A stretch of DNA of 64,000 nucleotides from Bremerella volcania (GTDB lineage Bacteria > Planctomycetota > Planctomycetia > Pirellulales > Pirellulaceae). The DNA lies in assembly GCF_007748115.1 (NCBI RefSeq), contig NZ_CP036289.1, positions 5,518,001 through 5,582,000 on the forward strand, read 5' to 3'. Of this stretch, positions 27,637 to 37,000 are shown in pieces. Under the pieces are notes generated by a model. It saw nothing but the letters and a program-made list of their open reading frames with translations, did no database searches and was not told the DNA's origin. The translations under genes were made by a program, and so were the position numbers. Position 1 is the first letter of the stretch, and each line of letters starts with the position of its first letter.

Positions 27637-29649
27637 TTACTCGACCGAGACGAACACGACCGCGTCGATGATCACGTGCCCGTCGGTCCCTTCGTTACTG
27701 ACGACAACTTCTCCTTGCTGGTCAAAGCGAAACTTACCCAGTGACACAAAGATCTCATCAATACTTGGCTTCTCGCGTTGGTTGACGACGACTCTTTGTT
27801 CCCCTGCAGCGTGTCGAATCGTAACCGGCAAATTACTCGCACGGTTGCTATTAGCCGAGTAAGCCAAGCGGACTTCGTACTCCCCAGACTTCAGTTTCGT
27901 GGCGAACGTTGCAGTGCATTTGCCTTTGGCTTGATCTTGGTCGTGACGATATCCACGACCGATAAATGGGCGGATATGATTTGACTCCTCCCACTCTCCT
28001 TCCAGTTTTGCGTCTCGATCATCAACGACGATTCCCTTCAACGTCTTCGGATGGATCGGTCCTTCAGAAGATCCTTCGTACTGGATAATTTGGCCATCGG
28101 CCAACAACTGCTTAGCCAACGATTCGTACTTAATATTCTGAACACTCACGTTGTCATCGATTGCTTGCGAGGCGGCTGTCGCGGCACTTTGGCCAAGGAT
28201 CATGAAGACCGGTTCCATGCGAATCGAACCAAATGCGATGTGACTGGAAGACAACGCAACTGGCACCAAAAGGTTCGTGCATTCAGACGCCTTGGGGGTA
28301 ATCGCGCGGTAGGCAATCGGGTAGGGGGACACGCGAATCTCGACATTACCTTCATTGCGGATCGCTCCATCGACCGCAACCATCTGGCAATGATGCGAGT
28401 CCATATTATAGGACGCCAAACCAATGGAATCCTCAGGCACCTCGTAGCCTTGGCAATTGTCCTGGGTCATCACATAGTCACTCAGCATGCGACGACCTTC
28501 GCGGATGTAGAGTTCATGTGTCCAACCACTCGTGTCTTGATATTCATCGGAAGGCAGGCCGAATGCCGCGAAACGATCTCGCCACTGGTCGGGAATTCGT
28601 GGCGAATGTGTCAGGAAATACATGACGCCGATCTGATAGTTCGCGTGGTCCTGGAAGATCTTTTCTCGGGTCATCCAATCCCCTTCAGGCCAATCGGTGT
28701 TGCCCCCGACAAAGTCAATGAAGTAGGCACCATCGAACAGATGGTGATTGTTCGTATCGATCGACCAACCCATGCGTGGATCGGCTCCGGACTCGAACAG
28801 TCGGGCGAGTACTTCGTACTGCTGCGTGTCGTAGACGTTCGGCTTCGGAAACGGCAGGCGGTCTTCCCCTTTGACCAACCGCATACGAAAACAATAAGCC
28901 TGGATTGCCTTGTCTCCTTCGCCGGGAACACCTCCATCGGCGACGATTCGAGGCAGAAGCCCACTGGAGGGATCCCCGGGCCTCACGTACGGATCGATTG
29001 CCGTCGGGAAGTTGTGCCCGCCGGTCCCTGGCTGACGAATGCCATCATACGTTTCGTCATAGACGCTATTGGCTTCTCGGCCAACTGCATACGAGACACC
29101 GGCCCTGGCGAAAAGGTCCCCTTCGTACGTTGCATCGATGAACTGCTTTGCTTTAACAACCAGGCCGTCTTCCATTGAGATCGAAGTGATCTGCGTACCG
29201 TCTCTGTTGACCTTGTCGAGATGCGCCAAATAATACACTTCAACCCCAGCCTCGGTCAGCATCTTCTTATAGACATCTTCTGCAGCCGATGGCTTGAAGT
29301 TCCGTTGACCGATTTGGTTGTAGAATTCTCGCGCGATTCCGCCGCACACATCCGCGCCGCCGCCATCGGTATGGCTCAAGCCACCGGTAGTCAAACCGCC
29401 GACATGTTTACCAAAGGAAAGCAGCACCGCCGATTTGCCCATCCGTCGCGCTTGGATCGCGGCGACCACACCTCCGCTCGTTCCGCCGTAGACGCAAATG
29501 TCCGTTTCGATTTCGCGAGGCTCTACCCTCTCTGGCGGATAGTAGTACCGCAGGCCGTCTACAGCGGGTTTCGGTAAAGATTGAGCCAAGCCGTGACCAG
29601 CGATGACAGAAGTCAGGACGACTAAAGCGGGTAGGAAAATCTTCTGCAT
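27637..29649 (-). CDS. Secreted FAD-dependent oxidoreductase with golvesin-like C-terminal domain
   Basis: A 670-residue protein with a signal peptide (FLPALVVLTSVIAGHGLAQS). The FAD_oxidored-type N-terminal domain has ICVYGGTSGGVVAAIQARRMG (dinucleotide loop, about residues 47-67), VGGLTTGGLSHTD and a later ATYEGDLFARAGV. The C-terminal about 140 residues (WEESNHIRPFIGRGYRHD to HVIIDAVVFVSV) resemble the golvesin/xanthan-lyase CBD-like beta-sandwich, which may bind glycans. Similar secreted enzymes are common in planctomycetes, but their substrates are mostly unknown. It stands alone, convergent with the exporter operon. Confidence 0.87.
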   Translation of the reverse strand: MQKIFLPALVVLTSVIAGHGLAQSLPKPAVDGLRYYYPPERVEPREIETDICVYGGTSGGVVAAIQARRMGKSAVLLSFGKHVGGLTTGGLSHTDGGGADVCGGIAREFYNQIGQRNFKPSAAEDVYKKMLTEAGVEVYYLAHLDKVNRDGTQITSISMEDGLVVKAKQFIDATYEGDLFARAGVSYAVGREANSVYDETYDGIRQPGTGGHNFPTAIDPYVRPGDPSSGLLPRIVADGGVPGEGDKAIQAYCFRMRLVKGEDRLPFPKPNVYDTQQYEVLARLFESGADPRMGWSIDTNNHHLFDGAYFIDFVGGNTDWPEGDWMTREKIFQDHANYQIGVMYFLTHSPRIPDQWRDRFAAFGLPSDEYQDTSGWTHELYIREGRRMLSDYVMTQDNCQGYEVPEDSIGLASYNMDSHHCQMVAVDGAIRNEGNVEIRVSPYPIAYRAITPKASECTNLLVPVALSSSHIAFGSIRMEPVFMILGQSAATAASQAIDDNVSVQNIKYESLAKQLLADGQIIQYEGSSEGPIHPKTLKGIVVDDRDAKLEGEWEESNHIRPFIGRGYRHDQDQAKGKCTATFATKLKSGEYEVRLAYSANSNRASNLPVTIRHAAGEQRVVVNQREKPSIDEIFVSLGKFRFDQQGEVVVSNEGTDGHVIIDAVVFVSVE

Positions 29650-30025
29650 GATGCGATGCCATGAGGGGGGAACGAGGCGAATTCGGATTCTTTATTACAC
29701 TCTCTCGCGAGCGAACATTCAAACCCACCGTTTTCGACCTTAAGCCTGACAATCCGTTCTGACATACGAACTTACGCAACGGCGATCCAGCAGTGCTATC
29801 AGGCAACGAAGATAGTCTGATCCGCGAGCCCTTTTCGGTCGCCGATATGCTGACTTTAACGGGAATTCAAGTATTGATTTCAAAAGTGCTTGCTGCGAAT
29901 ATCTCCGCGTCATTTTCGGTTCAACTGACACAATCCGAAAAGTCGATACCATTGCTGGGGCGAGATATTTAGACCAGAGAGTGCCTGAGAAGACCGCGGA
30001 ATCCCTTTGGCCAAGGAAAAATAGA
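29650..30025. other. Divergent intergenic region
   Basis: This gap of about 376 bp separates the divergent FAD-oxidoreductase and lipoprotein genes. It is somewhat AT-richer than the flanks and contains CTCTCTCGCGAGCG near 29701 (a TCGCGA palindrome). I found no RNA gene or repeat array; it should hold both promoters. Confidence 0.35.
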
Positions 30026-30646
30026 ATGCAGCGGCGTCAATTTCTGAAAACGCTCACCACCCCAGTAGCTTTGGCGCCGGTTGCCTTGTTCTCGAGCGGA
30101 TGTGGATCGTTGATGCATTCTGAGCGAGTTGGCCAACCGCATACCCATCAAATCGACTGGAAAGTCGCCGCGCTCAACGGTCTGGGGATGCTGTTCTTCT
30201 TCGTCCCCGGCGTAGTGGCATTCGCCGTCGACTTTTACACTGGTGCCATCTACCTTCCGTATGACGAAGTGCACCCTCCACAATACATGCCAGGCCCTGC
30301 TACGACTCCCGCGCCGAGTTGGAGCCCCAGCGATTCACCGGGCATCGCCACCGAAGGCTTGCCGTCATCTCCACCTGCAGTACCGGCTATGCAGCAAACA
30401 TCGACGGAAGTCCCGGGAATCGAACTTCGCCAGGTTCAAATTCCGCGCGACCAAATCAACTCCAGAACACTTGAGTACATCGTGTCAAGCCACACCGGCC
30501 AATCGATCTGCATCAATGACCAGGACACACGGCTGAGTGTTTTGGAGAAGCTCGAAGGTTTTCGCGAGCAGCGCAAACGCCACGAGGTCGACCATGGTTT
30601 TGGGTCGACCGTGCATAGCTTCTTTACCACACCGCGGAATGCCTAG
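30026..30646 (+). CDS. Lipoprotein of unknown function with a membrane segment
   Basis: A 206-residue protein. The leader begins QRRQFLKTLTTPVALAPVALFSSGCGS and combines a twin-arginine-like pair with a lipobox Cys. A hydrophobic stretch follows (LGMLFFFVPGVVAFAVDFYTGAIYLP), resembling the short hairpins of small planctomycete and Rickettsiales-type lipoproteins. The middle is Pro/Ser-rich (about residues 90-130), and the C-terminus is charged. I recognise no enzyme family. The ATG at 30026 is preferred over 29981 because the leader then starts immediately. It is a separate unit, 158 bp before the TVP38 gene. Confidence 0.7.
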   Translation: MQRRQFLKTLTTPVALAPVALFSSGCGSLMHSERVGQPHTHQIDWKVAALNGLGMLFFFVPGVVAFAVDFYTGAIYLPYDEVHPPQYMPGPATTPAPSWSPSDSPGIATEGLPSSPPAVPAMQQTSTEVPGIELRQVQIPRDQINSRTLEYIVSSHTGQSICINDQDTRLSVLEKLEGFREQRKRHEVDHGFGSTVHSFFTTPRNA

Positions 30647-30804
30647 AAGGATTCTTGCGATACGCCGTCATCGAGTGTTCGCTATTTCACTCTGTAAAGC
30701 CCAGCGGTTCGGGTAGACTTTAGGTTCATGATTTTGATCAACCTTCCCGGTGCGCATCGGCTAAACAGAAAAATGGTTGCCGATGCACTAGGTCTCTTAG
30801 CCGT

Positions 30805-31731
30805 ATGAATGCCCAGCAGGGTTCAGATTCCGATCCTTCCGACGCAGCCTCAACGGACCCGATCGCCATGTGGCTTCAAGTCGTCCGTTGGATCGCCGTC
30901 TTAGTCGGGGCGATCAGCCTGATCTTGATTGTCCGCAGTTTACCGACGAAAGATCTGCTTGCATCACTCGAGACCTGGATCTCATCTCTTGGGATATGGG
31001 GTCCCGTCGTATTGACGATCGCCTATATTGTCGCCACGGTGCTTCTCGTTCCTGGAACGATTCTTACGCTCGTCGCTGGCGCCACTTTTGGGCTTGGCAT
31101 CGGGACAGTGGTTGTTTCGATTGGTTCCACGATCGGGGCGTCGTTGTGCTTCCTCATCGCGCGGTACGGAGTTCGCAGGCATGTTACCCAATGGGCGGAA
31201 CGGTATCCCCTTTTCGCGGCCATCGATAGCGCCATTGGCGAGGGAGGTTGGAAGATTGTCGCCTTATTGAGGCTGTCGCCTGCGATCCCCTTCAATGTGC
31301 AGAATTATCTCTATGGGCTGACATCCATTCGATTTTGGCCCTACGTGATCGCGAGTTGGCTGGCCATGTTGCCAGGGACGTTTCTTTACGTTTACTTAGG
31401 ATATATCACGCGGGCTGCCTTAGGAGAGCAGCGTGAGCGAACGCTGGCCGAATGGATTTTCCTGGCAATTGGCCTGGCTGCCACCGTTATTGTTAGTGTC
31501 TACATCGCTCGCCTGGCCCGCAGTAAAATTCGCAGCCAAGTTGCGGATTCGGCCACGTCAGACTCGCCTGCTCCAAGTGATGCCGAACTCAACGAAACCA
31601 AGGAGCCACTTCCAAGGTATTTAATGCGTACGATCCTACTGGTTGGTTTCGCATTGCTCTTGGTTCTGTTGGCAGCCAATTCACACCAGATCGAGGCCTG
31701 GCTCATCACGCATCCTCGCGAAGTATTGTAA
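30805..31731 (+). CDS. TVP38/TMEM64 (DedA-superfamily) membrane protein
   Basis: A 308-residue integral membrane protein. The first helix is WIAVLVGAISLILIVRSL. The core has the SNARE-associated/VTT signature: GTILTLVAGATFGLGIGTVVV, GASLCFLIARYGVRRHV, and the segment RLSPAIPFNVQNYLYGLTSI with its conserved Arg and Pro. DedA relatives transport lipids or ions across membranes. In several bacteria a TVP38 protein is encoded beside, or fused to, a mercuric-reductase-like flavoprotein, as here 14 bp downstream. It is the first gene of the likely arsenosugar operon. Confidence 0.88.
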   Translation: MNAQQGSDSDPSDAASTDPIAMWLQVVRWIAVLVGAISLILIVRSLPTKDLLASLETWISSLGIWGPVVLTIAYIVATVLLVPGTILTLVAGATFGLGIGTVVVSIGSTIGASLCFLIARYGVRRHVTQWAERYPLFAAIDSAIGEGGWKIVALLRLSPAIPFNVQNYLYGLTSIRFWPYVIASWLAMLPGTFLYVYLGYITRAALGEQRERTLAEWIFLAIGLAATVIVSVYIARLARSKIRSQVADSATSDSPAPSDAELNETKEPLPRYLMRTILLVGFALLLVLLAANSHQIEAWLITHPREVL

Positions 31732-31745
31732 AGCAGGTAGAACGC

Positions 31746-33302
31746 ATGGCTCCCCAGGACAGGCCACAGTTTCTTCAAGACGGTGTCATCCCTCGGCTGC
31801 CCCAAACAAGCCCGGACGATCAGGCCAATCGCCTCCTCATCGAGAACGTGCATCCTTCAGACTGGAAGCCACCGCAACCTTCCGGAAGATACAACCTGGT
31901 CGTAATTGGAGCCGGGACGGCGGGCCTGGTTACTGCCGCCGGTGCGGCAGGTCTCGGTGCCAAAGTCGCTCTGATCGAACGCGACCTCATGGGAGGCGAT
32001 TGTCTCAATGTGGGCTGCGTACCCTCCAAAGGCATCATCAGCGCCGCACGCATGGTTTTGCATCAGCGGCGAAGCGGCAGTTTCGGCGTAAAGACGTCTC
32101 AAGATGGTCCGATCGATTTCCCCGCGGTCATGCAGCGAATGAGGACGCTACGAGCCGAGATCAGCCACAACGACTCAGCCATGCGGTTTCAGAAACTGGG
32201 TGTCGATGTCTATTTTGGTCAGGCCCAGTTTGTCGCCTCGCAGACGATTCAAGTCAATGGTACGCGTCTGAACTTCAAAAAGGCAGTGATCGCCACTGGC
32301 GCTCGCGCCGCCGTCCCTGCAATCCCTGGCCTCAACGAGGTGAGTTATCTGACCAACGAGAGCGTCTTCTCGCTGACCCAGTTACCACACAGGCTCGGCG
32401 TGGTGGGCTCTGGGCCAATCGGCTGCGAACTGGCACAAGCCTTTTCGCTTCTAGGATCGCAGGTCACACTACTAGGGCGTTCGCCGCACGTCCTTCCTAA
32501 GGAAGACCAAGACGCCAGTGCATTGGTCGCTCGAGCCCTGCAACGTGATGGCATCACACTTCAAAACGGAATCTCGGATCTGAAAGTCGAATCAGGCGAT
32601 CCCATTCAGTTGAGCTGGAGCGAAGACGGGGAAAGCAAACAGGCAAATGTTGATCAACTTCTGATCGCGACCGGACGAAGACCGAACGTCGAAGGCTTAA
32701 ATCTCGAAGCCGTTGGGGTCGACTACAACGACAAAGAAGTCAAAGTGAACAATCGCCTGCAGACCACCAACAAAAACATCTTCGCCGCCGGCGACGTCTG
32801 CTCTCCTTATCAGTTCACGCACGCAGCCGATTTCATGGCCCGAGCAGTGATTCAAAATGCTCTCTTCCTTGGACGTAAACGCTGGACCGACCTGATCATT
32901 CCCTGGTGTACTTATACTTCTCCTGAAGTCGCTCACGTGGGGCTGAGCGAGCACCAGGCAAACGAGCAAGGTCGCGCCATTGACACCTACATTCAGCACT
33001 TTTCCGAGATAGATCGTTCTATTCTCGAAGAAGAAACGGAAGGCTTTGTCAAAGTTCATGTTAAAAAGGGAACCGACAAGATCCTCGGTGCGACCATCGT
33101 CGCACCCAGCGCCGGCGAGATGATTTCCGAGATCTCCCTCGCCATGACCCATGGACTGGGTCTTGGCAAGATCGGCAGCACGATCCATCCTTATCCGACG
33201 CAAACCGAGGCCATCCGCAAGTTGGGAGATCAATACAATCGCACACGGCTAACCCCGTTTGTGAAGGCCCTTTTTCACCGTTGGTTAGCCTGGTCACGGT
33301 AA
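31746..33302 (+). CDS. Mercuric-reductase-like pyridine nucleotide-disulfide oxidoreductase
   Basis: A 518-residue flavoprotein. The FAD loop is VVIGAGTAGLVTAAGAAG (about residues 52-69); the redox-active disulfide is GGDCLNVGCVPSKG (Cys86 and Cys91). The NAD(P) domain has LGVVGSGPIGCELAQAFSLLG, the second FAD contact is IFAAGDVC, and the dimer-interface His-Glu pair is in HPYPTQTEA. The approximately 40-residue N-terminal extension is of unknown role. Neither an NmerA domain nor the C-terminal Cys pair of true MerA is present, so mercury reduction is doubtful; reduction of a thiol or metalloid intermediate fits the arsenic-linked neighbourhood (inference). Confidence 0.87.
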   Translation: MAPQDRPQFLQDGVIPRLPQTSPDDQANRLLIENVHPSDWKPPQPSGRYNLVVIGAGTAGLVTAAGAAGLGAKVALIERDLMGGDCLNVGCVPSKGIISAARMVLHQRRSGSFGVKTSQDGPIDFPAVMQRMRTLRAEISHNDSAMRFQKLGVDVYFGQAQFVASQTIQVNGTRLNFKKAVIATGARAAVPAIPGLNEVSYLTNESVFSLTQLPHRLGVVGSGPIGCELAQAFSLLGSQVTLLGRSPHVLPKEDQDASALVARALQRDGITLQNGISDLKVESGDPIQLSWSEDGESKQANVDQLLIATGRRPNVEGLNLEAVGVDYNDKEVKVNNRLQTTNKNIFAAGDVCSPYQFTHAADFMARAVIQNALFLGRKRWTDLIIPWCTYTSPEVAHVGLSEHQANEQGRAIDTYIQHFSEIDRSILEEETEGFVKVHVKKGTDKILGATIVAPSAGEMISEISLAMTHGLGLGKIGSTIHPYPTQTEAIRKLGDQYNRTRLTPFVKALFHRWLAWSR

Positions 33303-33376
33303 TCGTGGTCGAAGTTACGTACAAAAACAATGTTCGGTCATACATCACTGATTATTAGCAAGTGTGAAATTCAACT

Positions 33377-34537
33377 ATGTCCACATCCCCTAAACTCGAC
33401 AGCGATCAAGCCGTTGCCCAGCGGTATGCCGATGCTGCTCAAGAGCGTGAGGCGGCTCTCTGCTGTCCCGTGCAATACGATACCAAGCTTTTGGAAGTGA
33501 TCCCGGATGAAGTGATCGAACGCGACTACGGCTGCGGCGACCCTACACCCTATGTCCGGCCAGGGGATACGGTACTGGACCTGGGGAGTGGAGGAGGGAA
33601 ACTTTGTTTCATTGCGGCCCAGATGGTCGGTTCGCAAGGGCGTGTCATCGGCGTCGACTGCAATCAAGAGATGCTGAGCCTGGCCCGAAAGCACGCCCCG
33701 ACCGTCGCCGAGCGAATAGGCTATGCGAACGTTGAATTCCGCAATGGCATGATACAAGACTTGCAGTTGGATCTCGACCAGCTCGCAACCGTCCTGTCCG
33801 ACCAACCGGCTAGTGACCTTACCAGCTACCATGCACTGCGGCATGCAACCGAACGAATTCGCAGTGAGCGGCCGCTGATCGAGAGCAATTCGGTCGACTG
33901 CGTTTTATCTAACTGTGTACTGAACCTTGTGAAGGTTTCCGATCGACATCAGTTGTTCGCAGAAATGTTCCGCGTTCTCCGCGTCGGGGGCCGCGTAGCG
34001 GTCAGCGATATTGTGAGCGACGAAACCGTTCCGGAAACACTCAAGAATGATCCAACGCTTTGGTCAGGCTGCATTAGTGGTGCGTTTCGGGAAGATGAAT
34101 TCTTGAATGCGTTTGTCGAGGCGGGCTTTCATGGTATTGAAATCGTCAAACGCGAAGCCCAACCCTGGCAGACCGTCGAAGGAATTGAGTTTCGTTCGGT
34201 GACTGTCATGGCATACAAAGGAAAGCAGGGGCCTTGCCTGGAACGCAATCAGGCCGTCATCTACCGAGGCCCCTTTTCCACGGTTAAAGATGACGATGGT
34301 CACATCTATTATCGCGGCGAAAGGATGGCCGTCTGTGATAAGACGTTTCGTTTGCTGCAGGCTGAGCCTTACGTTGAAATGTTCGACTTTGTCGAGCCCA
34401 TAGAACCGATTCCCCTGGACGATGCCGAGCCGTTTATGTGCCACCAAAATGCGCGGCGTCATCCCCGCCAAACGAAAGGATTGGACTACGACGTAACCAC
34501 CGAAGCTCCTAGCGAATGCGGAGATGACTGCTGCTAA
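33377..34537 (+). CDS. ArsM-like arsenite methyltransferase (arsenosugar type)
   Basis: A 386-residue SAM-dependent methyltransferase. The SAM site is TVLDLGSGGGKLCFIAAQM (about residues 65-83). Cysteines that could bind arsenic are at 29-30 (CCPVQYD), 53 (YGCGDP) and in LSNCVLNLV, the position typical of ArsM proteins, plus a Cys-rich tail GDDCC. A C-terminal extension after about residue 275 (TVMAYKGKQGPCLERNQAVIYRGPF) is of unknown function and is seen in enzymes beside ArsS. The likely reaction is stepwise methylation of arsenite to dimethylarsenic species. It is followed 66 bp later by arsS, which supports this reading. Confidence 0.85.
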   Translation: MSTSPKLDSDQAVAQRYADAAQEREAALCCPVQYDTKLLEVIPDEVIERDYGCGDPTPYVRPGDTVLDLGSGGGKLCFIAAQMVGSQGRVIGVDCNQEMLSLARKHAPTVAERIGYANVEFRNGMIQDLQLDLDQLATVLSDQPASDLTSYHALRHATERIRSERPLIESNSVDCVLSNCVLNLVKVSDRHQLFAEMFRVLRVGGRVAVSDIVSDETVPETLKNDPTLWSGCISGAFREDEFLNAFVEAGFHGIEIVKREAQPWQTVEGIEFRSVTVMAYKGKQGPCLERNQAVIYRGPFSTVKDDDGHIYYRGERMAVCDKTFRLLQAEPYVEMFDFVEPIEPIPLDDAEPFMCHQNARRHPRQTKGLDYDVTTEAPSECGDDCC

Positions 34538-34603
34538 GAACTGGCACAAGCTACTCGCTTGACATCTCGCAACGTTACCGACCGCCGTGAAAGTTTCCCA
34601 TCA

Positions 34604-35647
34604 ATGCAATTGTCACTCGTCAGACGCCAGAGCACTCTCGCCCATGCTCAAACACAACATGAAATCCTTCAAGGCGACCTGGTTGCCAACCTCCCCCATT
34701 TTGATGAAGCTCTGCAACAGCACCATTTGCCACTGCTTCACGCCGCCGGCATCGACGTTTTGCAGATCAATGTCGGCAAGCTCTGCAATCAAACATGCAC
34801 GCATTGTCATGTCGATGCGGGTCCAGACCGCCGTGAGAGCATGTCTCGCGAGATTGCCGAAGCGATCATCTCGGCCCTGACTCGCCTAGAGATTCCTACG
34901 CTCGATATTACCGGTGGTGCCCCGGAAATGAATCCTAACTTTCGCTATCTCGTCGAACAGGCCCATGCGCTTGAGCGACGAATCATCGATCGCTGCAATT
35001 TGACGATCCTGGTCGCTAACGGATATCGCGACCTGCCTCAGTTCTTGGCCGACCATGGCGTCGAGGTCGTTGCTTCGCTTCCTTGTTACCTGGAAGACAA
35101 CTGTGATCGCCAACGCGGCGATGGCGTCTTCCGGCGGTCGGTTGAAGCGTTACGCCTTCTTAATGAGCTAGGATATGGCCAAGCCGATAGCGGCCTACGA
35201 CTCACGCTGGTTTACAATCCCGTTGGGCCTTCCTTGCCGCCCAGTCAAGCGGAGCTCGAAGTCGCTTATCGCCGCGAACTGAAGTCTCGCTACGACATTG
35301 TCTTCAACCAGCTGCACACGATTACGAATCTTCCCATCAGCCGATTCCTGGACGACCTGCTTCAGACAGGCAAGTACGAAACCTACATGAGGAAGCTCGT
35401 CGACAGCTTCAATCCGCAAACGGTTCCCCATGTCATGTGCCGCACCACTCTCTCGGTGGACTGGCTTGGTAACCTATACGATTGTGACTTCAACCAGATG
35501 CTTGAATTGCCGGTGACCACGAAGCGTCGCCGAATTGAAGATTTGGACTGCGATACCATTGCCCAACGGACCATCGCTACCGGCAGGCACTGCTTCGGAT
35601 GTACCGCCGGAAACGGCTCGAGTTGTCAGGGCGCGATCCTTTCATGA
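34604..35647 (+). CDS. arsS: Arsenosugar biosynthesis radical SAM protein ArsS
   Basis: A 347-residue radical SAM protein with the cluster motif KLCNQTCTHCHVDAGPDR (Cys61, Cys65, Cys68). It carries TLDITGGAPEMNPNFRYL, VASLPCYLEDNCDRQRGDGVF and a C-terminal Cys-rich end (CRTTLSVDWLGNLYDCDFNQML, HCFGCTAGNGSSC), the pattern of the ArsS family with a SPASM-like second cluster. ArsS is thought to join dimethylarsenite to the 5'-deoxyadenosyl group, the first committed step to arsenosugars. The start at 34604 follows homologues; the frame is open to 34559. The last codons overlap the next gene (ATGA), so the two are coupled. Confidence 0.9.
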   Translation: MQLSLVRRQSTLAHAQTQHEILQGDLVANLPHFDEALQQHHLPLLHAAGIDVLQINVGKLCNQTCTHCHVDAGPDRRESMSREIAEAIISALTRLEIPTLDITGGAPEMNPNFRYLVEQAHALERRIIDRCNLTILVANGYRDLPQFLADHGVEVVASLPCYLEDNCDRQRGDGVFRRSVEALRLLNELGYGQADSGLRLTLVYNPVGPSLPPSQAELEVAYRRELKSRYDIVFNQLHTITNLPISRFLDDLLQTGKYETYMRKLVDSFNPQTVPHVMCRTTLSVDWLGNLYDCDFNQMLELPVTTKRRRIEDLDCDTIAQRTIATGRHCFGCTAGNGSSCQGAILS

Positions 35648-36984
35648 AAACACAGTTGATCGTCTTTACCCGATATCCTGAACCGGGAAACACCAAGACC
35701 AGGCTTATTCCTTCCCTGGGTCCTGAAGGTGCAGCAATACTTCAGCAAAGACTCACGTCCCATACGCTCGATATAGTGCGAACCTTTCAGAGACAAGTGC
35801 CATGCACTATCGAAGTGCGGTTCGCTGGCCGCGATGCGACGGCCATGCAGGCCATGTTCGGAGACGGCATGGGCTATGTCCCACAGCAAGGAACTGATCT
35901 GGGAGAACGTCTTTGCCATGCGATCGACGAGGCATTTCAAGCCGATTCGGATCGTGTGATCGTGATCGGTGCCGACTGCCCACAGCTCGATGCCACTACT
36001 TTGCAAATGGCAAATCGACTGCTTGAGAGACACGACGTGGTCGTTGGCCCAGCAGAAGATGGGGGATATTATCTCATTGGACTGAAGTCTCCCCAGCCGA
36101 GCTTGTTCCGAGAAATCCCCTGGGGAACGTCCAGGGTACTAACTGAGACCATGAAGAAGATAGACGTCCAAGGTCTAAGCCGGAAACTGCTTTCACCTCT
36201 CTCCGACGTCGACTATCCGGAAGATTTAATCTCATGTCGCCGGTGGCCGCAGTTGCTCGAAGGGATCTTGCCAGCCTACGATGCCAATCGGCTTTCCATC
36301 GTCATCCCCACACTCAATGAGGTGAAAAACCTGGCCGAAACCTTGCACGCCGTGAACAGTCGCTGCACAAGTGAGAAAGACCTTGAAGTCATCGTTGCCG
36401 ATGGTGGAAGCAAGGATGACACGGTTCAAATCGCCCTACAGCACCAAGCCAAAGTTGTCCAGTGCAAGCCTGGTCGGGGTATTCAGCTGAACGCCGGAGC
36501 CGCGTTGGCCAGTGGTGGGCACCTCCTTTTTTTGCACGCCGACGCACTTTTGCCCTTCCGTTACGATGAGGTCATCCGAAACACCCTGCATGGCAAGACA
36601 ATCGCTGGTGCGTTTCGTTTGAAAATCGACCATGATACGCCTGGGCTGCGATTGGTGGCCCAGCTTGCCAACCTTCGTTCTCGATTCCTTCAGCGGCCTT
36701 ATGGAGACCAGGGCCTGTTCTTGCGTTCACAAACGCTTTACGAAGTAGGTGGGTTTCGAAACTGGCCCCTGATGGAAGACATTGAACTGGGGCAGAGGCT
36801 CCGCAAACGCGGGCGAATTGCGATGGCAGATGTGTCGATGACCGTATCTGCCAGGCGGTGGCGGAAGCGGGGAGTCGTGCGTACGACCTGCATGAATCAA
36901 GCTATCCTATTAGCCTGGCGAATGGGCATTTCGCCTGAGCGATTGGCATTGTGGTATCGTGGTAAACCAGTGTCTTCCTCATGA
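35644..36984 (+). CDS. Two-domain protein: DUF2064/TIGR04282 domain fused to TIGR04283 arsenosugar glycosyltransferase
   Basis: A 446-residue protein. Residues 1 to about 205 are a DUF2064 nucleotidyl/glycosyltransferase-like domain (VFTRYPEPGNTKTRLIPSLGPEGA, VIVIGADCPQLD, GPAEDGGYYLIGL). Residues about 216 to 446 are a GT-A family 2 domain (LSIVIPTLNEVKNLAETL, VIVADGGSKDDTVQIA, GRGIQLNAGAALASGGHLLFLHADALLP, GPYGDQGLF-like QRPYGDQGLF). TIGR04283 enzymes are typically encoded with arsS. The two activities are separate genes in many organisms; here they are one chain. The start overlaps the arsS stop by four bases. Precise substrates are unproven. Confidence 0.87.
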   Translation: MKTQLIVFTRYPEPGNTKTRLIPSLGPEGAAILQQRLTSHTLDIVRTFQRQVPCTIEVRFAGRDATAMQAMFGDGMGYVPQQGTDLGERLCHAIDEAFQADSDRVIVIGADCPQLDATTLQMANRLLERHDVVVGPAEDGGYYLIGLKSPQPSLFREIPWGTSRVLTETMKKIDVQGLSRKLLSPLSDVDYPEDLISCRRWPQLLEGILPAYDANRLSIVIPTLNEVKNLAETLHAVNSRCTSEKDLEVIVADGGSKDDTVQIALQHQAKVVQCKPGRGIQLNAGAALASGGHLLFLHADALLPFRYDEVIRNTLHGKTIAGAFRLKIDHDTPGLRLVAQLANLRSRFLQRPYGDQGLFLRSQTLYEVGGFRNWPLMEDIELGQRLRKRGRIAMADVSMTVSARRWRKRGVVRTTCMNQAILLAWRMGISPERLALWYRGKPVSSS

Positions 36985-37000
36985 GATGATTTGAGCGAAC

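Noticed and set aside
28051-29178. A 375-codon open frame on the plus strand inside the FAD-oxidoreductase gene
   Set aside because: It lies antisense to a well-supported gene, its protein has no family features, and it shows the Arg/His-rich composition of a shadow frame.
31746-33302. True mercuric reductase (merA)
   Set aside because: The redox disulfide is present, but the C-terminal Cys pair that binds mercury is absent, and no mer genes are nearby.
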